DNA of 64,000 nucleotides from Lysobacteraceae bacterium (GTDB taxonomy: Bacteria; Pseudomonadota; Gammaproteobacteria; Xanthomonadales; Rhodanobacteraceae): assembly GCA_021372495.1 (NCBI GenBank), contig JAJFUF010000015.1, positions 1-64,000 on the forward strand. The letters are read 5' to 3'. Below the pieces are notes generated by a model that was not told where the DNA came from, did no database searches, and saw nothing but the letters and a program-made list of their open reading frames with translations. Of the stretch, positions 48,127 through 59,534 are shown piece after piece. Each line of letters begins with the position of its first letter. The stretch's first letter is position 1. Made by a program: the position numbers and the translations under genes.

Positions 48127-49116
48127 TCAACGCAGCCAGCGCAGCGCCGCGTCCGCGCCGGGATGCGCCGCGGTCGGCAGCATGCGCCCGTCGGCGGCGA
48201 AATCGTTCAGCACGCCGGCGAGGTCGCCATCGAAGCGCAACTGCAGCAGCACGCCGTCGCCCTGCGCCGCCAGCGGCATCGCGCCGCGCACCTGCGGATC
48301 CTGGCGCAGTTGCGCCAACATCGCGGCGAAATCGGCGGCCGCATCGATGCCGGACACCCACAGCGTCGCGCTGCCGCCGCTGCCGCCGGGCGCCGCGGCG
48401 AAGCGCGGGATCAGGCGGTCGGCCGTGGCGTCGCCCGCGTTCGCCAGCAGGCCGGCGGGCGGGCCCGCGTCCTGCCAGCGCTGCGGTGCGCCGCCGCCGA
48501 CCAGGACCCAGGCGGCGTTGCCGGCGCCCAGCGAGCCGGTCAGCACCAGGCCGGTGCGATAGCCGCGCGCGACCCGCGCCAGCGCGGCCTCGTCGCCGAC
48601 CGTCAGCGCCGCGGCGTCGGGCGCGTCGCCCGCGGCGGGAAACACGAAGCGCAGGCCGCGCGCGGCGCCGGCCTGGACCAGGCCGGCGCACTGCGCCTCG
48701 CCGAGCAGGGCGCCGTCGGGCCCGCGAACCAGCACCAGCACCGGCGGCCGCGGGCCGGGCCAGACGCCGAGCCTGAGGCTGCCGGCGAGGCGGCGCACCG
48801 CCGCCGGATCGAAATGCGCCTGCAGGCGCAGCCCGGCAGCGCCGCCTTCCTGACGGTACTGGTACTGCTGTACCAGCGTGGCGGCCTGCGCCAGCGCCTC
48901 GGCGACGCCGGGGCGCGCGCCGACGTTGCGGTCGCCGCTCAGCTTGACCAGCACCTGCGCCAGGGCTGCGTCGAAAGCCTGGTCGCGCTGGGCGTCGGAG
49001 GTGTCCGCCACCGCTGCCTCGCCGGCGTACAGACCCGGATCCTCGGCGGCGCGCAGCGGCAGCGCCATCGTCGTCAGCAACAGCAGGGCGGCCAGCAGGC
49101 CAGGGGGGCGCATCAT
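48127..49116 (-). CDS. DUF2066 secreted protein
   Basis: The protein is 329 residues with a signal peptide ([19 protein letters not shown]). The core begins [25 protein letters not shown], the DUF2066 hallmark, then [15 protein letters not shown]. The function is unknown. Position next to purM and upstream of the transferase-permease-hda genes is conserved. It is divergent from purM across 87 bases. Confidence 0.85.
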   Translation of the reverse strand: MMRPPGLLAALLLLTTMALPLRAAEDPGLYAGEAAVADTSDAQRDQAFDAALAQVLVKLSGDRNVGARPGVAEALAQAATLVQQYQYRQEGGAAGLRLQAHFDPAAVRRLAGSLRLGVWPGPRPPVLVLVRGPDGALLGEAQCAGLVQAGAARGLRFVFPAAGDAPDAAALTVGDEAALARVARGYRTGLVLTGSLGAGNAAWVLVGGGAPQRWQDAGPPAGLLANAGDATADRLIPRFAAAPGGSGGSATLWVSGIDAAADFAAMLAQLRQDPQVRGAMPLAAQGDGVLLQLRFDGDLAGVLNDFAADGRMLPTAAHPGADAALRWLR

Positions 49117-49169
49117 GCGGAAAACCTCGCGAATCCGCCCGAAGTCTGCCCAATCGCGGCACGAACGTC

Positions 49170-49175
49170 TATCAT
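49170..49175 (+). promoter_or_regulatory. Candidate -10 box for purM
   Basis: TATCAT lies 34 bases upstream of the purM ATG in the divergent spacer with DUF2066. The -35 is weak. No PUR-box-like palindrome was seen. Confidence 0.35.
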
Positions 49176-49203
49176 GTGCGGCTTGCTCCGACGGTGCCGC
49201 GCC

Positions 49204-50256
49204 ATGTCCGCCGAGAAGGAATCCCTCACCTACCGCGCCGCAGGCGTCGACATCGACGCCGGCAACGCCGTGGTCGAACGCATCAAGCCGCTGGTCGCGC
49301 GCACCTTCCGCAAGGAGGTGATGGCGGGCCTAGGCGGCTTCGGCGCGCTGTTCGACCTGGCCGGCCGCTACAGGGAACCGGTGCTGGTGTCGGGCACCGA
49401 CGGCGTCGGCACCAAGCTGAAGCTGGCGCAGATCCTCGGCCGCCACGACACCATCGGCATCGACCTGGTCGGCATGTGCGTCAACGACGTGCTGGTGCAG
49501 GGCGCCGAGCCGCTGTTCTTCCTCGACTACTTCGCCACCGGCAAGCTGGACGTCGATACCACGGTCGCCGTGGTCGGCGGCATCGCCAAGGGCTGCGAGC
49601 TGGCCGGCTGCGCGCTGATCGGCGGCGAGACGGCGGAAATGCCGGACATGTACCCACCCGGCGAATACGACCTCGCCGGCTTCTGCGTCGGCGCGGTGGA
49701 GAAGGCCGCGCTGGTCGACGGCGCGGCCATCGCCGCCGGCGATACGATCCTCGGCATCGCCTCCAGCGGCCCGCACTCCAACGGCTACTCGCTGATCCGC
49801 AGGATCGTCGCGCGCGCCGGCATCACCCCCGACGGCGGCGGCTTCGACCTCGACCTCGGCGGCGTCACGCTGGCCGACGCGCTGATGGCGCCGACCATCA
49901 TTTACGTCAAGCCGATCCTGGAATTGCTGCGCCGGCAGCCGCTGCACGGCATGGCGCACATCACCGGCGGCGGCCTCAAGGAAAACATCATCCGCGTCGT
50001 GCCCGAGCACCTCGGCATCGCGCTGGACAGCGCGGCGTGGACGCTGCCGCCGGTGTTCGACTGGCTGATGCGCGAGGGCAACGTGCCGCGCGAGGAGATG
50101 TGGCGCACGTTCAACTGCGGCATCGGCTACACGGTGATCGTCGCACGCGAGCAGGCCGCCGCCACGCAGGCCGCGCTGGCCGCGCTGGGCCTCGACGCGC
50201 GCGCCATCGGCGAGATCGTGCCGGCGCACGGCGACGAGCGCGTGCACATCCGCTGA
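49204..50256 (+). CDS. purM: Phosphoribosylformylglycinamidine cyclo-ligase PurM
   Basis: PurM (AIR synthetase) closes the imidazole ring in purine synthesis, using ATP. The 350-residue protein has family segments [72 protein letters not shown] and FNCGIGY. All are intact. It starts with ATG and is followed by purN after 31 bases. Confidence 0.97.
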   Translation: MSAEKESLTYRAAGVDIDAGNAVVERIKPLVARTFRKEVMAGLGGFGALFDLAGRYREPVLVSGTDGVGTKLKLAQILGRHDTIGIDLVGMCVNDVLVQGAEPLFFLDYFATGKLDVDTTVAVVGGIAKGCELAGCALIGGETAEMPDMYPPGEYDLAGFCVGAVEKAALVDGAAIAAGDTILGIASSGPHSNGYSLIRRIVARAGITPDGGGFDLDLGGVTLADALMAPTIIYVKPILELLRRQPLHGMAHITGGGLKENIIRVVPEHLGIALDSAAWTLPPVFDWLMREGNVPREEMWRTFNCGIGYTVIVAREQAAATQAALAALGLDARAIGEIVPAHGDERVHIR

Positions 50257-50287
50257 CGGCCCGTCCGAACGCGCACGCGACCCGCGC

Positions 50288-50959
50288 ATGCCCGCTCCCT
50301 TCCCCATCGCCGTGCTCGCCTCCGGCCGCGGCAGCAACCTCGCCGCGCTGATCGAGGCGCAGCGCGCCGGCGCGCTGCCGGTCGGCTTCACGCTGGTCGC
50401 CAGCGACAAGGCCGACGCGCCCGCGCTGCGCATCGCCGAGGCGCACGGCATCCCGACCCTGGCGCTGGACCCGCGCGGCTATGCCACGCGCCGCGACTAC
50501 GACCTCGACCTGTTCGCCCGCGTCGCCGCGACGCAGCCGGCGCTGGTCGTGCTGGCCGGCTTCATGCGCGTCCTCCACGCGGACGCGGTCGCGCCCTGGC
50601 ACGGACGCATGCTCAACATCCACCCCTCGCTGCTGCCGAAGTACCGCGGCCTGCATACGCACCGCCGCGCGCTCGAAGCCGGCGATGCCGAGCACGGCAG
50701 CAGCGTGCACTTCGTCACCGCCGAGCTGGACGGTGGCCCGGTGGTCGCGCAGGCGCGCATCGCCGTGCAGCCGGGCGACAGCGCGGAGGCGCTCGCCGCG
50801 CGCCTGCTGCCGCTGGAGCACCGGCTGCTGGTCGCCAGCGTCGGCCTGATCGCCGCCGGGCGGCTGGCGCTGAATGCGGACGGCCCGACGCTGGACGGCC
50901 GCCCGCTGCGCGCGCCCCTGCAGCTTCGGACGGACGGCGAGCTGGCCGCCGCCGCGTGA
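50288..50959 (+). CDS. purN: Phosphoribosylglycinamide formyltransferase PurN
   Basis: PurN transfers a formyl group from 10-formyl-tetrahydrofolate to GAR. The 223-residue protein has [18 protein letters not shown], the catalytic Asn and His in [19 protein letters not shown], and [15 protein letters not shown] with the conserved Asp. It is co-directional with purM, so both probably share one transcript. The DUF3108 gene follows after 37 bases. Confidence 0.96.
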   Translation: MPAPFPIAVLASGRGSNLAALIEAQRAGALPVGFTLVASDKADAPALRIAEAHGIPTLALDPRGYATRRDYDLDLFARVAATQPALVVLAGFMRVLHADAVAPWHGRMLNIHPSLLPKYRGLHTHRRALEAGDAEHGSSVHFVTAELDGGPVVAQARIAVQPGDSAEALAARLLPLEHRLLVASVGLIAAGRLALNADGPTLDGRPLRAPLQLRTDGELAAAA

Positions 50960-50996
50960 GCCGGCGTTCAGCCTGGCGCGGGCAGACTGCGGCGCC

Positions 50997-51713
50997 ATGC
51001 ATACCTTCCTGCCCCGCTTGCTGACGCGCGCGCTGCCGGCACTCGCGCTGGCCTGCATCACGGTCGCCGCGACGGCCGCGCCGCTGTCCGCCTTCACCGC
51101 GCGCTACCAGGTCGAGCGCGACGGCGCGGCGATCGGCGAGGCCACGGTGAGCCTGCGCGCCGACGGCGGCGGCCGCTGGGTCTACCGCACCGAAACCAAG
51201 GGCACCGACGGCCTCGCCGCGCTGCTCGGGTTGAGCGCGCTGGAAGTCTCGACGCTGCGCTGGGGCGCCGACGGGCGCCCGCAGAGCCTCGACTACCGCT
51301 ACGACCAGCAGGGCGGCTTCAAGCAGCGCTCGCGCACCGCCCATTTCGACTGGCAGGCCGGCCGCATCGCCGTGCAGGAAGGCAAGGGTCGCTGGGACTA
51401 CGCCACCGCGCCCGGCGCGGTCGACCGCCACGCCGCCACCCTGGCGATCGCCGCGGCGCTGCGCGCGGGCGCGCAGCAGGTCGCCGGGCCGGTGGCGGTC
51501 AAGGATCGCATCGAAGTGCAGCACTTCGCGGTGGCCGGCGCGGAATCCGTCCAGGTGCCCGCGGGCCAGTTCACCGCCCAGCGCGTCGAGCGCCGCGACG
51601 ACGGCAAGACGATGCATTCCTGGTACGTGCCGAAGCGCTTCCCCGTGCCGGTCGAGATCGCCGGCGGCGACGGCGGCATCACCATGAAGCTGGTGAGCTA
51701 CGCAGCGCAGTAG
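50997..51713 (+). CDS. DUF3108 secreted protein
   Basis: The protein is 238 residues with a signal peptide ([15 protein letters not shown]). It continues [21 protein letters not shown], the typical start of DUF3108 proteins, and ends with [13 protein letters not shown]. The fold is a lipocalin-like beta-barrel. The function is unknown. It is a common neighbour of purN in Xanthomonadales-type genomes. It converges on murA with a 61-base gap. Confidence 0.82.
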   Translation: MHTFLPRLLTRALPALALACITVAATAAPLSAFTARYQVERDGAAIGEATVSLRADGGGRWVYRTETKGTDGLAALLGLSALEVSTLRWGADGRPQSLDYRYDQQGGFKQRSRTAHFDWQAGRIAVQEGKGRWDYATAPGAVDRHAATLAIAAALRAGAQQVAGPVAVKDRIEVQHFAVAGAESVQVPAGQFTAQRVERRDDGKTMHSWYVPKRFPVPVEIAGGDGGITMKLVSYAAQ

Positions 51714-51774
51714 GGGCCTGCGTGCAGAGGCGACCGGGAACCTGCGTGCAGGCGGGACCGCCGCACGCCCTCCC

Positions 51775-53046
<1,272 letters not shown>

Positions 53047-53286
53047 TTACTGCCTGCGCGCCGCTTCGTCGGGGGTCAGCGCCTTCAGGCTGAGCGCATG
53101 GATCTCGCCGCCCATGCGTTCGCCCAGCGTCGCGTACACCATGCGGTGGCGCGCCAGCGGCAGCTTGCCGGCGAACGCCGCGCTGACCACCTCGGCTTCG
53201 AAGTGCACGCCGTCGTCGCCGCGCACCTCGGCGCGCGCGTCGGGGAGGCCCTGCTCGATCAGCGCTTTGATGCTGGCTGTATCCAT
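53047..53286 (-). CDS. ibaG: BolA-family protein IbaG
   Basis: The protein is 79 residues. The BolA-like fold is visible with IKALIEQGLPDARAEVRGDDGVHFEAEVVS, and the C-terminal RHRMVYATLGERMGGEIHALSLK contains the H-R-x-V-Y helix. BolA proteins bind monothiol glutaredoxins and Fe-S clusters. IbaG is linked to acid response in E. coli. It sits directly before murA and is divergent from kdsD. Confidence 0.9.
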   Translation of the reverse strand: MDTASIKALIEQGLPDARAEVRGDDGVHFEAEVVSAAFAGKLPLARHRMVYATLGERMGGEIHALSLKALTPDEAARRQ

Positions 53287-53347
53287 GGGGAAAAGGTCCG
53301 GGGGCGACGGCAGCTCCGGCGTGCAGCTTTGGCTGCCGTTCAGAAGC

Positions 53348-53353
53348 TACAAT
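53348..53353 (+). promoter_or_regulatory. Candidate -10 box for the kdsD-lpt-rpoN operon
   Basis: TACAAT lies 84 bases before the kdsD ATG in the 150-base spacer to ibaG. There is no strong -35 at 17 bases. The leader of about 75 bases shows no clear hairpin. Confidence 0.4.
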
Positions 53354-53436
53354 GAGGATAGGGAATGTTAATGGAAATCCCCGGGCACAGGAACGGCGTT
53401 GCCCGCACTTTTCCCCGATAGCCTCGCCCACCGCCC

Positions 53437-54465
53437 ATGGACGCAACCACCGTGAATGCCCAAATCGAGCTGCCCGCCCCGTCGCCGCTGCTGGACGCGG
53501 AGGCGATCACGCGCACCGCGCGCGGGGTGATCGCGATCGAGGCGCTGGCCATCGCGGTGCTGGAACAGCGCATCGAGGCCGCGTTCATCCGCGCCTGCCG
53601 CATGATGCTCGCCTGCCGGGGCCGGATCGTCGTCACCGGCATGGGCAAGTCCGGCCACATCGGCCGCAAGACCGCCGCCACGCTGGCCTCGACCGGCACG
53701 CCGGCGTTCTTCGTGCACCCCGGCGAGGCCAGCCACGGCGACCTCGGCATGATCACCGAAAAGGACGTGGTGCTGGCGCTGAGCAACTCCGGCGAAACCG
53801 AGGAGCTGCTGACCATCCTGCCGGTGATCAAGCGCCAGGGCATCCCGCTGATCGCGATGACCGGCAACCCGAATTCCTCGCTGGCGCGCCAGGCCGACCT
53901 GCACCTCGACGTCAGCGTGCCGGCGGAAGCCTGCCCGCTCGGCCTGGCGCCCACCGCCAGCACCACCGCGACGCTGGTGATGGGCGACGCGCTGGCGATC
54001 GCGCTGCTGGAGGCGCGTGGCTTCACCGCCGAGGACTTCGCCCGCTCGCACCCCGCCGGCAGCCTCGGCCGCCGCCTGCTGCTGCGCATCTCCGACCTGA
54101 TGCACGCCGGCGCCAGCGTTCCCAAGGTCCGCGCCGACGCCAGCCTGACCGAAGCACTGATGGAAATGAGCCGCAAGAGCCTCGGCATGACCGCGGTGGT
54201 CGATGCCGACGACCATCTGCTCGGCATCTATACCGACGGCGACCTGCGCCGCACCCTGGACGACCACCAGGTCGACCTGCGCAACGTGCACGTCGCCGAC
54301 CTGATGACGCGCAACCCGAAGACGATCGGGCCCGACAAGCTGGCCGCCGAGGCCGCGCAGCTGATGGAGACGCACAAGATCCACGCGCTGATCGTGGTCG
54401 ACGGCGAGCGCCGCGTGGTCGGCGCGCTGAACATCCACGATCTGCTGCGCGCGAAGGTCGTATGA
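53437..54465 (+). CDS. kdsD: D-arabinose 5-phosphate isomerase KdsD
   Basis: KdsD converts ribulose 5-phosphate to arabinose 5-phosphate for KDO synthesis. The 342-residue protein has a SIS domain (VVTGMGKSGHIGRKTAATLASTGTPAFFVH, LSNSGETEELL) and two CBS domains (LGMTAVVDADDHLLGIYTDGDLRR, IHALIVVDGERRVVGALNIHDLL). Position before kdsC supports KdsD over GutQ. It is the first gene of the LPS block. Confidence 0.95.
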   Translation: MDATTVNAQIELPAPSPLLDAEAITRTARGVIAIEALAIAVLEQRIEAAFIRACRMMLACRGRIVVTGMGKSGHIGRKTAATLASTGTPAFFVHPGEASHGDLGMITEKDVVLALSNSGETEELLTILPVIKRQGIPLIAMTGNPNSSLARQADLHLDVSVPAEACPLGLAPTASTTATLVMGDALAIALLEARGFTAEDFARSHPAGSLGRRLLLRISDLMHAGASVPKVRADASLTEALMEMSRKSLGMTAVVDADDHLLGIYTDGDLRRTLDDHQVDLRNVHVADLMTRNPKTIGPDKLAAEAAQLMETHKIHALIVVDGERRVVGALNIHDLLRAKVV

Positions 54466-54599
54466 GCGCGGGACGGGACGTCGCTTGCCCGGCCCGGCTG
54501 CGCAAATGCGCCAAGGGTCGATCGAGACACTTGCGTCGACGCCCCTTCGACCTTTGACCTCCGCCCCTCTCCCAGCCATCGCCTCGTCACCACGCGCCC

Positions 54600-55148
54600 A
54601 TGCCCTACAGCCCGCTCGCCGACATGCCCGAGGACATCCGCGCGCGCGCCGCGCGGATCCGGCTGGCCGCGTTCGACGTCGACGGCACGCTGACCGACGG
54701 CCGCCTCTGGTACAGCGAGGACGGTCGCGAGCTGAAGGCGTTCAACGTGCAGGACGGGCTCGGCCTGAAACGCCTGCGCGCCAACGGCATCGAGGTGGCG
54801 ATCGTCACCGCACGGGTCAGCCACACCGTCGCGCTGCGCGCCGAGGAGCTCGGCCTGGTGCACGTCTACCAGGGCCAGGCCGACAAGCGCGCCTGCCTGG
54901 AGCGACTGCTGCGCGCGCTGCACCTCGGCCCGGAGCAGGCCACGTTCGTCGGCGACGACCTGCCCGACCTCGCCGCGATGCGCCTGGCCGGCCTCGGTAT
55001 CGCCGTGGCCAACGCGCACCCGTGGGTGGCCGCGCGCGCGCACTGGCGCACCCAGCGGCGCGGCGGCGACGGCGCCGTGCGCGAGGTCTCCGACCTGCTG
55101 CTGGCCGCGCACGGCGTGGCCGAGGCGGAACTGGAGCGCTGGCTGTGA
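54600..55148 (+). CDS. kdsC: 3-deoxy-manno-octulosonate-8-phosphatase KdsC
   Basis: KdsC is a HAD-type phosphatase that removes phosphate from KDO-8-phosphate. The 182-residue protein has AFDVDGTLTDG (nucleophile Asp26), the IVTARVSHTVALRAEELG segment, VYQGQADKRACLE, and FVGDDLPDLAAM as the last metal motif. There is no cap domain, as expected. A 134-base spacer separates it from kdsD and shows imperfect GGTCGA/TCGACC repeats. Its stop overlaps lptC as GTGA. Confidence 0.95.
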   Translation: MPYSPLADMPEDIRARAARIRLAAFDVDGTLTDGRLWYSEDGRELKAFNVQDGLGLKRLRANGIEVAIVTARVSHTVALRAEELGLVHVYQGQADKRACLERLLRALHLGPEQATFVGDDLPDLAAMRLAGLGIAVANAHPWVAARAHWRTQRRGGDGAVREVSDLLLAAHGVAEAELERWL

Positions 55149-55729
55149 TCGAACGGCGCAGCGCGATCGGCGTCGCCGCACTGCTGCTGGCGGCCGGCGC
55201 CAGCCAATTGCTGGTGTGGTGGCTGCGCCCGCCGCCGCGCCCCAGCGAAGTGGTCGGCCCGCCGCGCTCCGCCTACACGCTCAACGACTTCACCCTGAAC
55301 GCGCTCGGCAAGGACGGCCGGCTCAGCCTGCGCGTCGACGCGCCGTACCTGGCGCGTCGCGAGGGCGACGACTCGCTGTACATCAACGCGCCGCGCTTCT
55401 TCATGCCCGGCAAGGACGGCGCCGACTGGCACGGCACCTCCGAGTACGGCTGGGTCAGCGCCGACGGCAACCTGCTCAAGCTGCTCGGCAAGGTCGACAT
55501 GCAGCGCCCGCCGACCGCGCAGCTCGCCGCCGCGGAAGTGCATACTTCCGACCTGACCGCCTGGCTGAACGAAAACCGGGTCGCCACCGACGCGCCGACC
55601 CTGATCCGCCAGCCGGGCAGCATGACGCGCGGCACCGGCATGCGCGCCAACCTCGACACGCACGAAATGGAGCTGCTCTCCGATGTCCACTCCCGGTTCA
55701 CGCCCCGCAAACGTGCGCAGGCTCGCTGA
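55145..55729 (+). CDS. lptC: LPS export protein LptC
   Basis: LptC is a bitopic inner-membrane protein that passes LPS from LptBFG to LptA. The 194-residue protein has one N-terminal TM (IGVAALLLAAGASQLLVWWL) and a periplasmic beta-jellyroll seen as YTLNDFTLNALGKDGRL, ADGNLLKLLGKV and MRANLDTHEMELLSDV. The GTG start at 55145 overlaps the kdsC stop. Its 3' end overlaps lptA by 47 bases. Confidence 0.92.
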   Translation: MIERRSAIGVAALLLAAGASQLLVWWLRPPPRPSEVVGPPRSAYTLNDFTLNALGKDGRLSLRVDAPYLARREGDDSLYINAPRFFMPGKDGADWHGTSEYGWVSADGNLLKLLGKVDMQRPPTAQLAAAEVHTSDLTAWLNENRVATDAPTLIRQPGSMTRGTGMRANLDTHEMELLSDVHSRFTPRKRAQAR

Positions 55730-56303
55730 GCTGGCCGTGCTGCTGGCCGGCCTCGCCGCGCTGGCGCCGGCATTCGCGCTGAAGAGCGACGCCGACCAGC
55801 CGGTCAGCATCGACGCGCAGAAATTCAGCGGCCGCCAGGGCGACAAGGTCACCTACTCGACCGCCGTGCACATGACCCAGGGCAGCTTCGTCGCCGACGC
55901 CGACGCCGCCACCGGCTACTTCGACCAGGACGACGCGATCGACCGCGCCGTGCTCACCGGCAGCCCGGCCAAGATCCAGCAGAAGCTCGACGACGGTACG
56001 ATGATGTACGGCCGCGCCGACACCATCGACTACCGCGTCAGCGCCAACACGGTGATCCTGGCCGGCAACGCCAGCGTCGTGCAGACCGGCAAGGGCGAGT
56101 ACCACGGCGCGCGGCTGGTCTACAACACCGACAGCGGCGAAGTCAGCGGCGAAGGCGGCGCAGAAGGCCGCGTGCACATGATCCTGCAGCCGAAGAAGAA
56201 GCCCGCGACCGCGGCGCCGGCGGCCGCGCCGGCGCCCGCGTCCTCGGCGGCATCCGCGCCCGCCGCCGCCAGCAGCGCCGGCCCGGCCGGCCAGCCGCGC
56301 TAA
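55683..56303 (+). CDS. lptA: LPS transport periplasmic protein LptA
   Basis: LptA forms the periplasmic bridge for LPS. The 206-residue protein has a signal peptide ending about APAFALKSD, then QPVSIDAQKFSG, VHMTQGSFVADADAATGYFD and TVILAGNASVVQTG of the OstA/LptA fold. The C-terminal 35 residues are Ala/Pro/Ser-rich and disordered. The start lies 47 bases inside lptC. lptB starts 3 bases after its stop. Confidence 0.93.
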   Translation: MSTPGSRPANVRRLAELAVLLAGLAALAPAFALKSDADQPVSIDAQKFSGRQGDKVTYSTAVHMTQGSFVADADAATGYFDQDDAIDRAVLTGSPAKIQQKLDDGTMMYGRADTIDYRVSANTVILAGNASVVQTGKGEYHGARLVYNTDSGEVSGEGGAEGRVHMILQPKKKPATAAPAAAPAPASSAASAPAAASSAGPAGQPR

Positions 56304-56306
56304 GCC

Positions 56307-57026
56307 ATGCTCGCCGCCAAGGGTCTGCAGAAGCGCTTCCGCGCGCGCCAGGTGGTGCGCGATTTCGGCTTCGACATCAAGCAGGGCGAAGTGGTCGGGC
56401 TGCTCGGCCCGAACGGCGCCGGCAAGACCACCTGCTTCTACATGGTGGTCGGCCTGATCGAGGCCGACGCCGGCCGCATCACGCTGGACAAGCAGGACAT
56501 CACCGGCCTGCCGATGCACGCGCGCGCCAAGCTCGGCATCGGCTACCTGCCGCAGGAGCCGTCGGTGTTCCGCCGCCTGACCGTGGCCGAGAACGTGCTC
56601 GCCGTGCTGGAACTGCGCGAGGGCCTGGACGCACGCGCGCGCGAACGCGAGCTGCAGGGCCTGCTCGACGAGCTGAAGGTGTCGCACATCGCCGACCAGA
56701 AGGGCGTCAGCCTGTCCGGCGGCGAGCGCCGCCGCGTCGAGATCGCGCGCGCGCTGGCGGCGCGGCCGCGCTACATGCTGCTGGACGAGCCGTTCGCCGG
56801 CGTCGATCCGATCTCGGTCGGCGAGATCCAGCGCATCGTGCGCCATCTCAAGGAACGCCGCATCGGCGTGCTGATCACCGACCACAACGTGCGCGAGACG
56901 CTCGGCATCTGCGACCGCGCCTACATCCTGAACGAGGGCGAGGTGCTGTCGCGCGGCACGCCGGCGCACATCCTCGCCGACGAGAAGGTGCGCGAGGTCT
57001 ACCTGGGCCGCGAGTTCAAGCTGTAG
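56307..57026 (+). CDS. lptB: LPS export ABC transporter ATPase LptB
   Basis: LptB powers LPS extraction. The 239-residue protein has Walker [10 protein letters not shown] near residue 36, the Q-loop [13 protein letters not shown], the signature [15 protein letters not shown], Walker [13 protein letters not shown] and an H-loop [10 protein letters not shown]. It ends VYLGREFKL, diagnostic for LptB. It is followed 87 bases later by rpoN, as in most gammaproteobacteria. Confidence 0.97.
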   Translation: MLAAKGLQKRFRARQVVRDFGFDIKQGEVVGLLGPNGAGKTTCFYMVVGLIEADAGRITLDKQDITGLPMHARAKLGIGYLPQEPSVFRRLTVAENVLAVLELREGLDARARERELQGLLDELKVSHIADQKGVSLSGGERRRVEIARALAARPRYMLLDEPFAGVDPISVGEIQRIVRHLKERRIGVLITDHNVRETLGICDRAYILNEGEVLSRGTPAHILADEKVREVYLGREFKL

Positions 57027-57113
57027 CGGCGCGCTTCACGCTTCCGCGCGCTCCCCCTAGCCGCCTGCCCGCCCCCGGGGTAGCATCGGGCTGCGTCATC
57101 CGGCAACGCTCGC

Positions 57114-58562
57114 ATGAAACCGGGACTCCAGCTCCGCCTACACCAGCAGCTAGCGCTGACCCCCCAACTGCAGCAGGCGATCCGGCTGCTGCAGCTCTCC
57201 CAGCTCGAACTGGAAACCGAGCTGCGCCAACTGGTCGAATCCAACCCCATCCTCGAATTCGCCGACGAAGCCGGCGACGACGCGTCCGCAGGCGCGGACG
57301 GCGCCGAGCCTTCCGCGGACGGCGGCGGCGACGAAGCGCCGGCGGCGGCGGCGGAAAGCGCGCCGGAAACCGCCGCCGACAGCTGGGATGCCGAACCCGA
57401 CTTCGGCTTCGAGCCCAGCTACGCGGGCGGCGGCGCCGGGAGCGACGACGACGCGCTGGAACCGCAGGACGCCGCGCCGGTAGGCCTGCGCGAGCACCTG
57501 CAGTGGCAGCTCAACCTGACCCCGATGTCCGAGCGCGACCGCGCGATCGCCACCGCGCTGATCGACGCGCTGGACGAGGACGGCTACCTGCGCGAGGGCC
57601 TGGAGCCGGTCGCCGCCACGCTGATGCCGCTGTTCCCGGTCACGATGGAAGAGATCGAGGCGGTGCGCCATCGCGTGCAGCGCTTCGACCCGGTCGGCGT
57701 GGCCAGCCTCGACCTCAAGGACTGCCTGGCGGTGCAGCTCGAACTGCTGGAACCGGCCACCGAGGGCCGCGCGCTGGCGCAGCAGATCGTCGCCGGCGAG
57801 CTCGAACTGCTGGCGAAGCAGGACCTGGCGCGGCTGGCGCGGCGCCTGCGCGCCGACGACGGCGATGTCGCGATCGCCGCCGCGCTGATCCGCAGCCTCG
57901 ACCCGCGTCCCGGCGCGGCGCTGAACCCGGCGCCGATCGAATACGTCGCGCCCGACGCCTACGCGTGGAAGGTCGACGGCCGCTGGCGCGTGTCGCTCAG
58001 CCCCGGCTCGCAGCCGAAGCTGGCGGTCAACCAGCACTACTGCTCGCTGATCGCGCGCGCGCGCCGCGAGGACGCCGCCTACCTGCGCGGCCAACTGCAG
58101 GAGGCGCGCTGGCTGCTGAAGAGCCTGAAGGCGCGCGCCGACACCCTGCTCAAGGTCGCCGAGGCGATCGTGCGCGCGCAGAGCGCATTCCTCGAATACG
58201 GCCCGGAGGCGATGAAGCCGCTGGTGCTGCGCGAGGTCGCCGAGCAGGTTGGCATGCACGAATCCACGATCTCGCGCGTGACCACGCGCAAGTACCTGCA
58301 CACGCCGCGCGGCACCTTCGAGTTCAAGTATTTCTTTTCCAGCGGCGTCTCCACCGACGACGGCGGCAGCGCCTCGGCCACCGCGATCCAGGCGATGATC
58401 CGCAAGCTGGTCGCCGACGAGGACCGCCGCCAGCCGTTCTCCGACCAGGCGCTGGCCGAGGAACTGCACCGGCGCGGCATCCAGGTCGCGCGGCGCACCG
58501 TCGCCAAGTACCGCGAGGCGCTGCGCATTCCCAGCTCCGGCGAGCGCGTGCGCGCGGGCTGA
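57114..58562 (+). CDS. rpoN: RNA polymerase sigma-54 factor RpoN
   Basis: RpoN directs RNA polymerase to -24/-12 promoters and needs an enhancer-binding ATPase. The 482-residue protein has the Gln/Leu-rich region I (LQLRLHQQLALTPQLQQAIRLLQLS), an acidic Ala/Asp/Glu-rich region II of about 75 residues, and region III with the helix-turn-helix VAEQVGMHESTISRVTTRKYL. The RpoN box ARRTVAKYRE lies near residue 459. The start ATG is the canonical MKPGLQLRL. Confidence 0.97.
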   Translation: MKPGLQLRLHQQLALTPQLQQAIRLLQLSQLELETELRQLVESNPILEFADEAGDDASAGADGAEPSADGGGDEAPAAAAESAPETAADSWDAEPDFGFEPSYAGGGAGSDDDALEPQDAAPVGLREHLQWQLNLTPMSERDRAIATALIDALDEDGYLREGLEPVAATLMPLFPVTMEEIEAVRHRVQRFDPVGVASLDLKDCLAVQLELLEPATEGRALAQQIVAGELELLAKQDLARLARRLRADDGDVAIAAALIRSLDPRPGAALNPAPIEYVAPDAYAWKVDGRWRVSLSPGSQPKLAVNQHYCSLIARARREDAAYLRGQLQEARWLLKSLKARADTLLKVAEAIVRAQSAFLEYGPEAMKPLVLREVAEQVGMHESTISRVTTRKYLHTPRGTFEFKYFFSSGVSTDDGGSASATAIQAMIRKLVADEDRRQPFSDQALAEELHRRGIQVARRTVAKYREALRIPSSGERVRAG

Positions 58563-58684
58563 ACGAGGAGGAGGAACTTCGCGCACGCCGGCCGGCTCAC
58601 ACGAACAGCTAACGGCGCTCCGCAGGGGCGGCGCGCCGGCCACCGCCGCGGCGACGCGGCGTCACGACGAAGTAGGAGGCGGTT

Positions 58685-59005
58685 ATGCAGATCCAGATCA
58701 GCGGCCACCAGGTTGAAGTCACTCCGGCGCTGCGCGACTACGTGCGGATGCGGATGGAGCGCCTCGAGCGCCACTTCGACAACCTCACCTCGCTGAACAT
58801 CGTGCTCACCGTGGAGAAGCTGGAGCACCGCGTCGACGGCACGCTGGCCGCCGCGGGCCGCGTGCTGCACGCCGTGGCCAATGCCGCCGACATGTACGCC
58901 GCGATCGACGCGCTGGTCGACAAGCTGGTCGCACAGTTGCGCAAGCACAAGGAAAAGGTCACCGACCACCGCGCCAAGGACGCGCTGTCCGCGCGTCCGG
59001 ACTGA
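58685..59005 (+). CDS. hpf: Ribosome hibernation promoting factor HPF (short form)
   Basis: HPF binds the 30S decoding region and helps form inactive 100S ribosomes. The 106-residue protein has [23 protein letters not shown] and the [23 protein letters not shown] helix. It is the short form without the dimerisation tail. GGAGG lies about six bases before the ATG. It lies in the conserved rpoN-hpf-ptsN order. Confidence 0.95.
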   Translation: MQIQISGHQVEVTPALRDYVRMRMERLERHFDNLTSLNIVLTVEKLEHRVDGTLAAAGRVLHAVANAADMYAAIDALVDKLVAQLRKHKEKVTDHRAKDALSARPD

Positions 59006-59019
59006 AGCGGCGCGCAGGG

Positions 59020-59475
59020 ATGCGGTTCATCGACCTGCTCGGCCCGGAGTCCGTCGCGACCGGGCTGCGCGCAGGCAGCAAACACCGTCTGTTCGAGGAG
59101 ATCGCCCGGCGCCTGGCGCCGGGCGATTCCGCATTGGCCGTACTGGAAGCGCTGACCGAGCGCGAAACCATGGGCGGCACCGCGCTGGGCGCCGGCGCCG
59201 CGCTGCCGCACGGGCGCTGCGACGCGCTGGCCGCGCCGCTCGGCGGCCTGTTCCGGCTCGCCGCGCCGATCGCCTGGGACGCCGGCGACGGCCGGCCGAT
59301 CGACCTGGTCGCCGCACTGGTGGTGCCGGTGCAGTTCACCACCCGCCACCTGGAACTGCTGGCCGAGCTCGCCGAAGCGTTCGCCGACCCCGACCTGTGC
59401 GCGCGCCTGCGCGCCGCGCCCGACGCGGGCGCCCTGCGCGGCGAACTGGCACAATGGAGCGCACGCCGCGGCTGA
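59020..59475 (+). CDS. ptsN: PTS nitrogen-regulatory EIIA (PtsN)
   Basis: PtsN takes phosphate from the nitrogen-type PTS and controls targets such as potassium transport and envelope stress. The 151-residue protein has the active His at residue 64 in [12 protein letters not shown] and the fold start [26 protein letters not shown]. It starts 14 bases after hpf. The last bases overlap one possible hprK start. Confidence 0.92.
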   Translation: MRFIDLLGPESVATGLRAGSKHRLFEEIARRLAPGDSALAVLEALTERETMGGTALGAGAALPHGRCDALAAPLGGLFRLAAPIAWDAGDGRPIDLVAALVVPVQFTTRHLELLAELAEAFADPDLCARLRAAPDAGALRGELAQWSARRG

Positions 59476-59534
59476 AGCCGTCCGATCCGGAACGTCCGCG
59501 CGGCGCCCGCTGGCCCATCCCGGAACCGCGAACC

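Noticed and set aside
54466..54599. Riboswitch or small gene between kdsD and kdsC
   Set aside because: Only imperfect GGTCGA/TCGACC repeats are visible, with no conserved aptamer and no plausible short coding frame.
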